From positions 1 to 28,571 of the forward strand of contig CAZSSM010000083.1 of NCBI GenBank assembly GCA_964609385.1: DNA of 28,571 bases. The letters are read 5' to 3'. The DNA comes from CAZSSM01 sp964609385. GTDB lineage: Bacteria; Planctomycetota; Planctomycetia; Isosphaerales; Isosphaeraceae. Of this stretch, positions 1-9,568 are shown in pieces; within the stretch, counting starts at the first letter, position 1, and the number at the start of each line of letters is the position of its first letter. The notes under the pieces were generated by a model. It did not search any database, had not been told where the DNA came from, and saw only the letters and a list, made by a program, of their open reading frames with translations. A program made the position numbers and the translations under genes.

Positions 1-455
1 CCCCCAACAATACCGCCCCCATCTTCGGCTCCCATGCTCGGACCATCCCGCGCATCGCTGCCCTCCTCCTCACGCCCCTCGGCGCTCGACCGATCCGCTA
101 CCGCTCCTCGACATCGCCCGCGCCGGTTGTCGATCCGACTCGAACCGCCCGCGACCCGCCCCGCGCCGGCCGCCTTCGGAGATGTCATCCCGAAACAGAC
201 GTCCGAGGATGCCCCCTTGTTCGATGCCCGGACAACTGCTCAGATCGAACGGGAAAGCGGGGGACTCACGGCAACCCCAACGCCTCCGGGACGTCGAAGT
301 CTGGGCAATCTGGGCATCCGCGATATCATCCCTGATAGACCAGACGACGACCTCGATCACCCCAGTCCCCGGAAGTCCCCCAACGCTCTCCTTGGCGGAG
401 CGCCGACAATCCTCATGTCAACCGTCCTCAGTTCTTGCTTGCTCGAGGCCCAGCC
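1..455. other. Non-coding or unassigned left edge
   Basis: No convincing gene was seen here. Open frames exist on both strands, but their translations are Pro/Arg/Ser-rich low-complexity sequence of the kind produced by GC-rich DNA, and the longest plus-strand one would overlap the next gene by about 70 bases. The stretch presumably holds the promoter of the molybdopterin oxidoreductase that starts at 456. I could not pick out a trustworthy -35/-10 pair. Confidence 0.5.
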
Positions 456-1721
456 ATGTCCAGTTCGGATCGTGAACCGGTCGCCGCCCCCGAAACCGAA
501 TCCTCGACGCACCTCACGACGGGCCTGACCCGTCGCGGCGCCCTCCGACGCGCCGCCGGGACCGCTGCCGCGTTGGGCGCGGTGGCCGGATCGGCCCGGA
601 CGCCCCTCGGCGCGGCCGTCCAGGAATCGACCGCCATTAGCGAGTCCGAGCCCGGCGACGGCTTGGAGACCGGGCCGGTGATCCTCCAGAAGGACCCGCT
701 CAACGCCGAGGCGCGGCCCTCGGCGCTGGACTGTGCGATCACGCCGATCGACCAGTTCTTCATCCGCTCCCACTACCCGCCGCCGCGCGATGTAGCCGGG
801 TGGACCCTGCGGGTTGAGGGCTTGGTCGAGCGCCCGTTGACGTTGAGCCTGGACGATCTGGCCACAATGCCCCGAACTCGTCGGACGGCGGTCCTGCAAT
901 GCTCGGGCAACGGGCGGGCCTACTACGAACCGCGCGTCGGCGGGGTCTCCTGGTCGCGGGGGGCGATCGGCAACGCCGAGTGGGGCGGCGTCCGGTTGAT
1001 TGACATCCTCGAGCGCGCTGGCCTCAACCAAAGCGCCGCTCATATCCAGATGTTCGGCGGGGACGAGCCGACGACACCTGAGGCCAATCCGTTCGACCGG
1101 AGCCTGCCGCTGGACCGGGCCATCGATCCGGACACCCTGATCGCCGACACGATGAACGGTGAGCCGTTGCCTCGCGTCCACGGCGGGCCGATCCGGATGG
1201 TCGTGCCCGGCTGGGCCGGCAACCACTGGATCAAGTGGCTTCGCCGCCTGGTCGTCTCGGACCGGCCACAGGGCGGTTACTACATGGACGTCCGTTACCG
1301 CGTGCCGACCGAACCGGTCGAGCCGGGCGCGGAGGTCGACCCGTCGACGATGGCCGTGGTGACGAGCCTGCCGTTGAAGTCCCTGATCGCCTTGCCGACC
1401 GCCGGCGCGATCTATCCGGCCGGCCCGATCGAGGTCCGCGGGATCGCGTTGTCGGGCACCGGCCGGGTCGAGCGGGTCGAGGTCGCCCTTGATGCCGACG
1501 ACGCTTGGCAAGACGCCGAGCTGTTCGGCCCCGAGACCCGTTACGGCTGGAGACGCTGGCGGGTCCGGCTCGAGCCCGGCCTCGGCACACACACCCTCCG
1601 CGTCCGCGCCAACGACTCCAACGGCCAGACCCAGCCCGAGCGGACCGATTGGAACCCCTTCGGCTACCTCTGGAACGGCATCGACGAGGTCTCCTTTGAG
1701 GTCCGCGCCAACGATCGTTGA
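456..1721 (+). CDS. Tat-exported sulfite-oxidase-like molybdopterin oxidoreductase
   Basis: Predicted periplasmic molybdenum-cofactor enzyme of the sulfite oxidase superfamily, 421 aa. The N-terminus carries a twin-arginine signal (TRRGALRRAAG followed by an Ala/Gly-rich hydrophobic run, about residues 30-55), so export as a folded cofactor-loaded protein is expected. The Mo-binding domain contains VLQCSGNGRAYY; Cys149 matches the cysteine that ligates molybdenum in sulfite oxidases. PGWAGNHWIKWL around residues 250-261 matches the conserved cofactor-domain stretch. The last 110 or so residues fit the Mo-co dimerisation (Ig-like) domain, ending in a WNPFGYLWNG-type segment. No haem or cytochrome domain is present, so electrons must leave through a separate partner, and none is adjacent. 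I chose ATG 456, preceded by GAGG 8 nt upstream, over an in-frame TTG at 435. The physiological substrate (sulfite or another) is not determined by sequence. Confidence 0.9.
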   Translation: MSSSDREPVAAPETESSTHLTTGLTRRGALRRAAGTAAALGAVAGSARTPLGAAVQESTAISESEPGDGLETGPVILQKDPLNAEARPSALDCAITPIDQFFIRSHYPPPRDVAGWTLRVEGLVERPLTLSLDDLATMPRTRRTAVLQCSGNGRAYYEPRVGGVSWSRGAIGNAEWGGVRLIDILERAGLNQSAAHIQMFGGDEPTTPEANPFDRSLPLDRAIDPDTLIADTMNGEPLPRVHGGPIRMVVPGWAGNHWIKWLRRLVVSDRPQGGYYMDVRYRVPTEPVEPGAEVDPSTMAVVTSLPLKSLIALPTAGAIYPAGPIEVRGIALSGTGRVERVEVALDADDAWQDAELFGPETRYGWRRWRVRLEPGLGTHTLRVRANDSNGQTQPERTDWNPFGYLWNGIDEVSFEVRANDR

Positions 1722-2025
1722 TACGAAAGCGTTGCCGATCCCAGAGCGACCCGTCCAGTAAAGACCTCTTGAGATCCTTCGAAGACGTCGCTTGAGGAAT
1801 CGTCATGGACTGGACAGATCGCCGACTGCGCTGGCAATGCGTCTATGCGACCAAGGAGGAAACGGACCTCCGTTAGTATCAGGACGACCCCCGGCTTTCT
1901 CGGGAACTCATCGGGGAGCACGCAAACGATCGGGACCTGCGAAACATACATTTAAATTGATTATGTCTCGGTCTCTCATACGAAAACCGAGACACGGTGA
2001 TGGGGATCTTCGTTCGAGCCGAACC
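1722..2025. other. Intergenic gap between convergent genes
   Basis: No gene was recognised. It separates the molybdopterin enzyme (+) from the arylsulfatase remnant (-). The only clear structure is the 9-bp hairpin at 1964-1994, listed separately. A short self-complementary block (AACGGA CC TCCGTT) lies just after 1860. Confidence 0.6.
1964..1994 (-). terminator. Hairpin, probable terminator of the arylsulfatase remnant
   Basis: TGTCTCGGT (1964-1972) is perfectly complementary to ACCGAGACA (1986-1994), giving a 9-bp stem with a 13-nt loop. Read on the minus strand the stem is followed by ATAATCAATTTAAATG, an AT-rich but not pure U tract, so it best fits termination of leftward transcription from the arylsulfatase remnant. 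It could also stop the rightward gene ending at 1721. No stronger U-run is visible. Confidence 0.45.
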
Positions 2026-2452
2026 TCACGGGCTACCTGAGGGGTTTTCCTTCAGCTTGGCCATCACCTCGTCGAGGTTGAAGCTTGAGGGTCGTTGGCG
2101 GGGCGGGAACTCGCCGAAGGTTTCGAGGAACTGCGCGACGTAAGCCTGGGCCGGGACGGCGACGAACATCCGTTCGACCCGCCAGTGGGCGTAGTCCAGG
2201 GCTCTGGCCGGTCAGTAGCGCGGCCCGGCCTGCGGTGCAACTCTGCTGTCCATAGGCGTCGGTGAAGAGCATCCCCTCGCGGGTGAGCCGGTCGATGTTG
2301 GACGTCCGATACCCCATGATCCCCCGGTGATAGGCGCTCGGGTTGTACCAACCGATATCGTCGCCCCAGATGATCAAGATGTTCGGCGTCTTCTCCTGTC
2401 GAGCCGCCTCGGCGGCAGACGGAGTCATTGGCGCAAACGAAGCGATCAGCAC
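2026..2452 (-). pseudogene. Arylsulfatase remnant with internal deletion and frameshift
   Basis: This is the two ends of a secreted sulfatase joined without the middle. The 5' part has a hydrophobic signal-like segment (FCLAVLIASFAPM), then the sulfatase N-terminus NILIIWGDDIGWYN, whose acidic pair normally binds Ca2+. It also keeps the formylglycine site SCTAGR, a C-x-A-x-R motif, near 2228-2242. After LLTGQSP, near 2200, the frame breaks. In another frame the sequence resumes as LDYAHWRVERMF, then FLETFGEFPPRQRPSSF and LDEVMAKLKE, the usual C-terminus of planctomycete arylsulfatases, ending at TGA 2028-2026. About 140 residues remain of a family usually around 500 aa or longer. The metal- and substrate-binding centre is missing, so the gene is dead. 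The original start is uncertain: the GTG at 2452 lies inside the signal-like segment and an in-frame stop lies about 13 codons upstream of it. Confidence 0.85.
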
Positions 2453-2724
2453 CGCAAGACAAAAGACGTTCCTTCCGATTTCTGTTCTTCCTCAGATCGA
2501 TTGAGCCGGCCGACACCGGGACCGGTCGTCGAAAGTCGTCGACGTCGGCCTCTCGCGAGCGAATCGAAAAAAAAGCGCGCGGGGGTTCGGGTCCCTCAAT
2601 GCGATCTCCCCAGCGGAACGAGGAGTGACCCGACCGAGCTCCTCTCCAACGTGTCCTGGAGGGATATCCCCTGGGAACCCGAGCGGGTCGGAAGTCGATT
2701 GGAATTCAAAGAAGGAAACGTGTG
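2453..2724. other. Divergent intergenic region
   Basis: This separates the arylsulfatase remnant (-) from the FG-GAP gene (+) and should hold both promoters. It contains an A8 run near 2567-2575 inside otherwise GC-rich sequence, and the FG-GAP gene's ribosome binding site GAAGGA at 2711-2716. No protein-coding signal was seen. Confidence 0.5.
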
Positions 2725-4560
2725 ATGTTTACCAAGAAGCGGTTCGGCAATCGTTGGAATCACATCAAGGCCACCGATCGCCGGACGTCGACCGTTGCGC
2801 GACGATTCCCCCTGGGCTCGGAACCGCTCGAGCCCCGCGTCGTGCTGTCGACCACGATGGTCTCGGGCGACTTCGACGGCGACGGCTTCGAGGACTTAGC
2901 CATCGGCGTGCCCTTTGAGAACGTTGGCGGGAGCAACAACGCCGGGGCCGTCAGCGTGATCTATGGCGCTGGGTTCGGGCTCACCTCCATCGGCGACCAG
3001 TTCTGGACGCAGGACAGCGTCAGTGTCAAGGACTCCGCCGAGAGCCAGGACATGTTCGGCAAGGCGTTGGCGGTCGGCGACTTCAACAACGACGGCTACG
3101 ACGACCTGGCCATCGGGGTGCCCGGCGAGGACGTCAATGGTCTCGGGAGCGCCGGCGGGGTCGCGATCCTCCCCGGATCGAGCACGGGACTGACCGGCTT
3201 CGGGGATAAGTGGTTCACTCAAGCAAGCTTTGGCGACAGCAATGATCCGGATCTGGGCGCGTTCTTCGGATCGGCGTTGGCGGCTGGCGACTTCAACGGC
3301 GACGGCTTCGACGACCTGGCCGTGGGGGCACCGAAGGAGGATCGGCCGGGGGTCGCTCGGGCCGGGACGACCTCGATCCTGTTCGGGGGCGTGTTTGGCC
3401 TGCTGTCCTCCGACCACCAGATCCTGAGCCAGGACACGCCGGGCGTCCTGGGGTTCGCTCAGCAGGACGATCACTTCGGCTCGGCCCTGAGCGCCGGCGA
3501 CTTCGACGGCGACGGCTACGACGACCTGGCCATCGGCGTGCCCGGCGATCAGGTCAGCGGCCAGGACGAGGCCGGCTCGGTCAACGTGCTGTACGGCCAT
3601 CCCATGGCCGGCCTGAGCACTCTCGGCGACCAGCTCTGGAACCAGGGCAGCTTCGGCATCGAAGGGATCGTCGAGGCCGGTGATGCCTTCGGGTTCGCCC
3701 TGGCCTCGGGCGACTTCGACAGCGACGGTTACGACGACCTGGCCATCGGCGTTCCGGGCGAGGACGTCGGCAACATCGCCGAGGCCGGCGCCGTCAACGT
3801 GATCTACGGGCTGAGCGGCGGCCTCTCCTTCAGCAACGATCAGATCTGGTACCAAGGCGGTCCCGGTATCCTGGGGGTGGCCGAGCCCGGCGACTACTTC
3901 GGCGCCTCGTTGACGGTCGGCAACTTCAACGGGTTCGCCGGCGACGACCTGGCCATCGGCGTTCCGGGCGAGGACGTCGGCAACATCGCCGAGGACGCCG
4001 GGGTCGTCCAGGTCCTCTACTCCGTGCTGGGCACCGTCGGCCTGCACGGCAACAACGACGACTACTGGTACCAGGAGCTGACGCTCGACCAGTCCGAGGA
4101 CGACGACGCCTTCGGCTGGGCGTTGGCCTCGGGCGACTTCGACGGCGACGGGATCGACGACCTGGCCATCTCCATCCCCGGCGAAGACATCTCCAGCGGG
4201 GGCGGAGGACTGGTCTATGAAGCGGGTGCCGTCGAAGAACTGGAGGGCACATTCGTGTTCGGACTCCAGTCCAGCGGCCAGCCTCAGTGGCACCAGAACT
4301 CCAACGGGATCCTGGACAGCAACGAGGACCTCGACTACTTCGGCGGCGGCTCCATGAGCGACCTCGATGGCCTGGCCTGGGCCAACGCCCAGGCGATGGC
4401 TGGCGGCGAAGGGAACGGCTACGCCTCGCAGTCCCGCGCGTTGGGGCACGAGACCGCCATCCGGCTCCTGGCCTGGGATCGGTCGCTCGCCGAGATGGCC
4501 GACCCACAGCGCTTCGGACCCGACGCCGAGGATGACGAAGACCGCCCCAACGCCCGTTGA
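2725..4560 (+). CDS. Secreted FG-GAP (integrin-alpha-type) beta-propeller protein
   Basis: Predicted extracellular or surface protein of 611 aa with a seven-bladed integrin-alpha-like propeller. After a basic N-terminus comes GSEPLEPRVVLST (residues 31-43), the LExRxxLS motif found near the start of many large planctomycete secreted proteins. Seven FG-GAP units follow, at about residues 48, 117, 188, 258, 329, 398 and 470. Each has the form GDFDGDGxDDLAIGVPGED, so the Asp-rich loops should bind Ca2+. Unit 6 (GNFNGFAGDDLAIG) has a decayed loop. The last 100 or so residues lack the repeat and end in an acidic tail. There is no catalytic motif; a binding, adhesion or matrix role is inferred. I chose ATG 2725 over GTG 2722 because GAAGGA sits 8 nt upstream. 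The gene appears monocistronic. Confidence 0.9.
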   Translation: MFTKKRFGNRWNHIKATDRRTSTVARRFPLGSEPLEPRVVLSTTMVSGDFDGDGFEDLAIGVPFENVGGSNNAGAVSVIYGAGFGLTSIGDQFWTQDSVSVKDSAESQDMFGKALAVGDFNNDGYDDLAIGVPGEDVNGLGSAGGVAILPGSSTGLTGFGDKWFTQASFGDSNDPDLGAFFGSALAAGDFNGDGFDDLAVGAPKEDRPGVARAGTTSILFGGVFGLLSSDHQILSQDTPGVLGFAQQDDHFGSALSAGDFDGDGYDDLAIGVPGDQVSGQDEAGSVNVLYGHPMAGLSTLGDQLWNQGSFGIEGIVEAGDAFGFALASGDFDSDGYDDLAIGVPGEDVGNIAEAGAVNVIYGLSGGLSFSNDQIWYQGGPGILGVAEPGDYFGASLTVGNFNGFAGDDLAIGVPGEDVGNIAEDAGVVQVLYSVLGTVGLHGNNDDYWYQELTLDQSEDDDAFGWALASGDFDGDGIDDLAISIPGEDISSGGGGLVYEAGAVEELEGTFVFGLQSSGQPQWHQNSNGILDSNEDLDYFGGGSMSDLDGLAWANAQAMAGGEGNGYASQSRALGHETAIRLLAWDRSLAEMADPQRFGPDAEDDEDRPNAR

Positions 4561-4788
4561 CGATCCCTCGATCGTCCCACGCAAACTCCTCAACAGAGCT
4601 TGCTCACTTCTCACGACGAGTCAATATCCATATCAATCGACCGACTGACCCCACCCGGATCGCGGCTTCAGGACATCTGAGGTCGCGATTCTTATTTCGC
4701 CATCAGTCCTGGAATTACTATGCCACAACATTGTTTTCACAGATAGGTCAAGCCGATCCTCAACACCGGAATCCGGGCCGACGTCACG
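4561..4788. other. Trailer-side flank of the CRISPR array
   Basis: A 228-bp gap with lower GC than its surroundings (for example the ATTACTATGCCACAACATTG region near 4713-4732). It lies between the FG-GAP stop and the decayed terminal repeat. No cas gene or other coding sequence was seen. Given leftward transcription of the array, this is the 3' (trailer) side. No clear terminator hairpin was found. Confidence 0.55.
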
Positions 4789-4824
4789 TTTCCAATGGGG
4801 CCACGGCGGTGAAGCCGTGGATGG
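4789..4824 (-). repeat. Decayed terminal CRISPR repeat (trailer end)
   Basis: The last 31-32 bases on the plus strand match the consensus, but the first five are TTTCC instead of GCTTC, three mismatches. In crRNA sense this is the 3' end of the repeat, including the handle. Such decay is typical of the oldest, leader-distal repeat and supports leftward polarity. Confidence 0.85.
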
Positions 4825-5613
4825 CAGGACGGGAGAGCAGGATGCTGATTCTGAGGTTTGCGCTTCAATGGGGCCACGGCGGTGAAGCCGTGGATGGGCC
4901 GGCAAAGCCTCCACCGAGGACGTCTATCAAACCCGGCTTCAATGGGGCCACGGCGGTGAAGCCGTGGATGGGCCGAAGAATCTCTCCGGTCCCGTTATGC
5001 GTGATCTGGCTTCAATGGGGCCACGGCGGTGAAGCCGTGGATGGGCAGACAGCTTGCTCGTGGTGGTATCAACGATGACGTGCTTCAATGGGGCCACGGC
5101 GGTGAAGCCGTGGATGGGGAGTATGGAACTCCTCGTGGATTCCGCCAGCTATCCCACGCTTCAATGGGGCCACGGCGGTGAAGCCGTGGATGGGAGGGAG
5201 TACCTCGAATCCAAAGAAAGGACCTCCGGCCTGCTTCAATGGGGCCACGGCGGTGAAGCCGTGGATGGGTCGCTGAAGGCCCGTCCGTCGATGAGGTCGT
5301 TCAGGCTTTTGCCGCTTCAATGGGGCCACGGCGGTGAAGCCGTGGATGGGGGGGCGGATACGCAGGCGGATACAGATTCGCCAGATTAGCTTCAATGGGG
5401 CCACGGCGGTGAAGCCGTGGATGGGCCTGGGCCGACAGGTCGCCTGCGTCAGCGGCCGACAGCACGCTTCAATGGGGCCACGGCGGTGAAGCCGTGGATG
5501 GGAAGGACCAGAACATTACCAGGTGGCGCTCTATGGACGCGCTTCAATGGGGCCACGGCGGTGAAGCCGTGGATGGCTTTAGTCTTTACAGGGCAGATCG
5601 CCAAAAATGTCTC

Positions 5614-5639
5614 GCTTCAGGCGGTGAAGCCGTGGATGG
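5614..5639 (-). repeat. CRISPR repeat with a 10-nt internal deletion
   Basis: This repeat reads GCTTCA directly followed by GGCGGTGAAGCC and GTGGATGG. The ten bases ATGGGGCCAC are missing, so it is 26 nt long. In crRNA sense the deletion removes one strand of the hairpin stem and changes the 8-nt handle from ATTGAAGC to CCTGAAGC. Both neighbouring spacers are of normal length (37 nt each). Processing at this unit is predicted to fail or be inefficient. Confidence 0.9.
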
Positions 5640-8600
5640 GCACAACGGCGTGCCGACCGAAGACAAGTGCCGAGAAGCTTCAATGGGGCCACGGCGGTGA
5701 AGCCGTGGATGGGGCCAGAGACGGAATGGAATGGATTTCTATTCCTGGGGCCGCTTCAATGGGGCCACGGCGGTGAAGCCGTGGATGGGCTCTCGCTGAG
5801 GGAAAATACGTGCCGTCCGGCTACCGCGCTTCAATGGGGCCACGGCGGTGAAGCCGTGGATGGTTGCTTGGAGCCGTCGCAAAATTCGTCGTGGACTATC
5901 TGGCTTCAATGGGGCCACGGCGGTGAAGCCGTGGATGGGGCCCTGAGTTTCTCCGCAAGCCTGACTCTAAGCTTTGCTTCAATGGGGCCACGGCGGTGAA
6001 GCCGTGGATGGGACCTTTCTTTTCTCGGGGTCGGACCCAACTAGGACGTGCTTCAATGGGGCCACGGCGGTGAAGCCGTGGATGGGTGATGGATTCGAAG
6101 CGGACGACATTATTGGGACGATCGTGCTTCAATGGGGCCACGGCGGTGAAGCCGTGGATGGGATCAGAAGACCCAAGCCCTCGCCGGTCCAGACCACGCT
6201 TCAATGGGGCCACGGCGGTGAAGCCGTGGATGGGAGTTGAAGTAGACCGTGGGCAGCGAATCGGTGACCGAGCTTCAATGGGGCCACGGCGGTGAAGCCG
6301 TGGATGGACGGGAGACTTCTTTCATGGAGTAGTCTTCACGACTGCGGAGCTTCAATGGGGCCACGGCGGTGAAGCCGTGGATGGGCCTCTTGAGCGTAAG
6401 CCGCTCATCGGCCCCAGACGGATCAGCGCTTCAATGGGGCCACGGCGGTGAAGCCGTGGATGGGGAAGTGAGTATTACAGGCGAGATGTCGTCTTCGACG
6501 CTTCAATGGGGCCACGGCGGTGAAGCCGTGGATGGTGGGCCACCTACCGGCGAGCAAGTGCCGTGCGTGAGTTGCCCAGGCTTCAATGGGGCCACGGCGG
6601 TGAAGCCGTGGATGGTGTGTTCCAAGCTGTTGCCAAGTCAATGGACACATTTGGCTTCAATGGGGCCACGGCGGTGAAGCCGTGGATGGGGGCTGAAAGC
6701 CCAATATCCCGACAAGCAGATTCATGTTTGGGCGCTTCAATGGGGCCACGGCGGTGAAGCCGTGGATGGAACTCTTGGTATCGATCGAATGGACCCAACC
6801 AATCGCTTCAATGGGGCCACGGCGGTGAAGCCGTGGATGGTGGGTCGATCGATCCCGGCAGCGAACCAGAACACGTGCTTCAATGGGGCCACGGCGGTGA
6901 AGCCGTGGATGGGTCGGTGCGACCGTTCGGGAAATCCGCCGTCGCATGATGTGGGCTTCAATGGGGCCACGGCGGTGAAGCCGTGGATGGTTCAATATCC
7001 GAAGCGAAAGCTGGCAAGAGGCGTTCGATCCTGGCTTCAATGGGGCCACGGCGGTGAAGCCGTGGATGGCGACGCATATTCCCAACTTATTCTCATGCTT
7101 TGTCTCCTGCTTCAATGGGGCCACGGCGGTGAAGCCGTGGATGGGACATAGCCAACGCACAGAACTGGCTCGCAACGAATCAGTTGCTTCAATGGGGCCA
7201 CGGCGGTGAAGCCGTGGATGGTCGGCGGTTGGCCATCAGGCCACGGCCGAAGTCTTGTCAGCTTCAATGGGGCCACGGCGGTGAAGCCGTGGATGGCAGC
7301 CATCCAAGCAAAAAGGTTCCACAAGCACTCTCCTCGCTTCAATGGGGCCACGGCGGTGAAGCCGTGGATGGGGCACCACGCCCCACGCTCGCAGATTACG
7401 CCGCCCTCGTAGCTTCAATGGGGCCACGGCGGTGAAGCCGTGGATGGGCAACCGGTTGCCGCAACCGGTTGACAAGGTGGTTGTGCTTCAATGGGGCCAC
7501 GGCGGTGAAGCCGTGGATGGGATGTCGTCGCAGGGACGTTCACCACAGCAGCAACCGCGCTTCAATGGGGCCACGGCGGTGAAGCCGTGGATGGCAGCCC
7601 ATCCTTCTGTCACTTCCGATCCCCATTCCACGCTTCAATGGGGCCACGGCGGTGAAGCCGTGGATGGACCGTCCAAGCAACCAACGCCGACACCGGTGCG
7701 GTCGCTTCAATGGGGCCACGGCGGTGAAGCCGTGGATGGAATCTTTCCTTGGCTCAGTGCAACATCCCACGGTCGTTGCTTCAATGGGGCCACGGCGGTG
7801 AAGCCGTGGATGGGTGCTCGGCCCGGAAAATTGGTGGATGAGGTATCGTGCTTCAATGGGGCCACGGCGGTGAAGCCGTGGATGGCAAACGCAATATTAT
7901 GGAACACCATATTTGAGGGCTGGCTTCAATGGGGCCACGGCGGTGAAGCCGTGGATGGGGCAACACGAGGCGCCGGCTCTACTCCCTTGTCCAAGGCTTC
8001 AATGGGGCCACGGCGGTGAAGCCGTGGATGGGTCGATCTTCCCTACAACGCGACTCCCGCCGAGATCGAGCTTCAATGGGGCCACGGCGGTGAAGCCGTG
8101 GATGGCCTCGACGTGCAAGCAGACCGTGACGTCACCGAGGTAGCTTCAATGGGGCCACGGCGGTGAAGCCGTGGATGGGAGGTGATTCAGGAGATCCGAG
8201 AGCTCGACGACATCCGCTTCAATGGGGCCACGGCGGTGAAGCCGTGGATGGCACAAGAGAATGACTCGCCTTCGCCTCAAAATCCGATCGCTTCAATGGG
8301 GCCACGGCGGTGAAGCCGTGGATGGGGACCTGTGCAAGTAGGTGAACGTTCTTTCTATACACGAGCTTCAATGGGGCCACGGCGGTGAAGCCGTGGATGG
8401 AACGGAACGCTAATCACCGTTGCTCCTTGTGGGTGCCGCTTCAATGGGGCCACGGCGGTGAAGCCGTGGATGGTCGGCAAAGCCGCTTGTCGCTAGCGTC
8501 CAAATAGATGCGCTTCAATGGGGCCACGGCGGTGAAGCCGTGGATGGTAGCCGAGAATTGATGGGTCTCGCCGACGCGGATTTCGCTTCAATGGGGCCAC

Positions 8601-9516
8601 GGCGGTGAAGCCGTGGATGGGGTCCCCAAACCGGGAGGGCCCTTTTCGCTTGGGTCCGCTTCAATGGGGCCACGGCGGTGAAGCCGTGGATGGACCGCGA
8701 CAGTATGACAGACGATATTCTGGAAAAGCGGCTTCAATGGGGCCACGGCGGTGAAGCCGTGGATGGAAGATGAGGGACAAGGCCGCGGCCGTGGGCTGGT
8801 GCCGCTTCAATGGGGCCACGGCGGTGAAGCCGTGGATGGGTCGAAGACGGCTCCCTAGTCTCGGTTGCGGCATGCGGCTGCCGGCTTCAATGGGGCCACG
8901 GCGGTGAAGCCGTGGATGGGGTTCCGCCCCACCCATAGACGGCCGCAGCGGGAAAGCGGCTTCAATGGGGCCACGGCGGTGAAGCCGTGGATGGGCGGCG
9001 GACGATGGAGAGCCAGCTCGCGATCCTCTCCGCTTCAATGGGGCCACGGCGGTGAAGCCGTGGATGGTCGACCGCAGCTTGGACGCGATTGACTTTCGAC
9101 CGATATTCGCTTCAATGGGGCCACGGCGGTGAAGCCGTGGATGGGACGTCATAGGGGAAACGCCGCAAGGGAAGATCCTCAGCTTCAATGGGGCCACGGC
9201 GGTGAAGCCGTGGATGGGGCCGAGTGATCACGGTTTGGTCCGGCTCACGTAACGCAGGCTTCAATGGGGCCACGGCGGTGAAGCCGTGGATGGGCACACT
9301 CACCGCGAGCATCAGGAGGCCGATCAGGCTTCAATGGGGCCACGGCGGTGAAGCCGTGGATGGGATTCGTAGGGCTTCAGAGGGACTCAGCGGAGCAGTT
9401 TGGCTTCAATGGGGCCACGGCGGTGAAGCCGTGGATGGGCCTCCGAAAGGATTCGGTGAACCTCTGCGGGCAGCAAGCTTCAATGGGGCCACGGCGGTGA
9501 AGCCGTGGATGGGGGC

Positions 9517-9568
9517 ACCCCTCGAACTCCTGAGAGGGCCTTAGTTTAGGTTACCGTTTTCGAGGGGT
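9517..9568. repeat. Perfect 10-bp inverted repeat at the leader-repeat junction
   Basis: ACCCCTCGAA (9517-9526) and TTCGAGGGGT (9559-9568) are exact reverse complements separated by 32 bp. They start 4 bp outside the leader-proximal repeat. Their placement suggests a protein-binding or anchoring site for spacer integration, or a hairpin in the leader RNA. Neither role can be settled from sequence. Confidence 0.7.

Larger units (their letters stand above)
4789..9512 (-). CRISPR. CRISPR array, 64 repeats and 63 spacers
   Basis: Sixty-four units of a 36-nt repeat alternate with 63 unique-looking spacers of 34-45 nt (mode 37, mean 38.6). On the plus strand the repeat starts GCTTCAATGGGGCC and ends GCCGTGGATGG. 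The core is a 7-bp stem, CCACGGC / GCCGTGG, with a 6-nt loop. All repeats looked identical by eye except two: the leftmost (4789-4824, decayed) and one at 5614-5639 (10 nt missing). The reverse complement ends in ATTGAAGC, which resembles the ATTGAAA(C/G) 3' end that becomes the crRNA 5' handle in type I and III systems, so the crRNA strand is probably minus. The decayed leftmost repeat fits a trailer end. No cas gene is present in the 4.8 kb to the left or the 19 kb to the right, so processing must rely on a cas locus elsewhere. The subtype cannot be assigned from the repeat alone. Confidence 0.97.

Noticed and set aside
34..528. Plus-strand frame at the left edge
   Set aside because: Low-complexity Pro/Arg/Ser-rich product without a ribosome binding site; it overlaps the start of the molybdopterin enzyme.
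2896..4614. A 572-codon minus-strand frame opposite the FG-GAP gene
   Set aside because: Its repeats simply mirror the FG-GAP units on the other strand.
4557..9544. Many open frames across the array with GGEAVDG or ATAVKPWM peptide repeats
   Set aside because: They are translations of the 36-nt CRISPR repeat in different frames. The variable parts are spacers without shared protein features, and the frames switch whenever spacer length changes.
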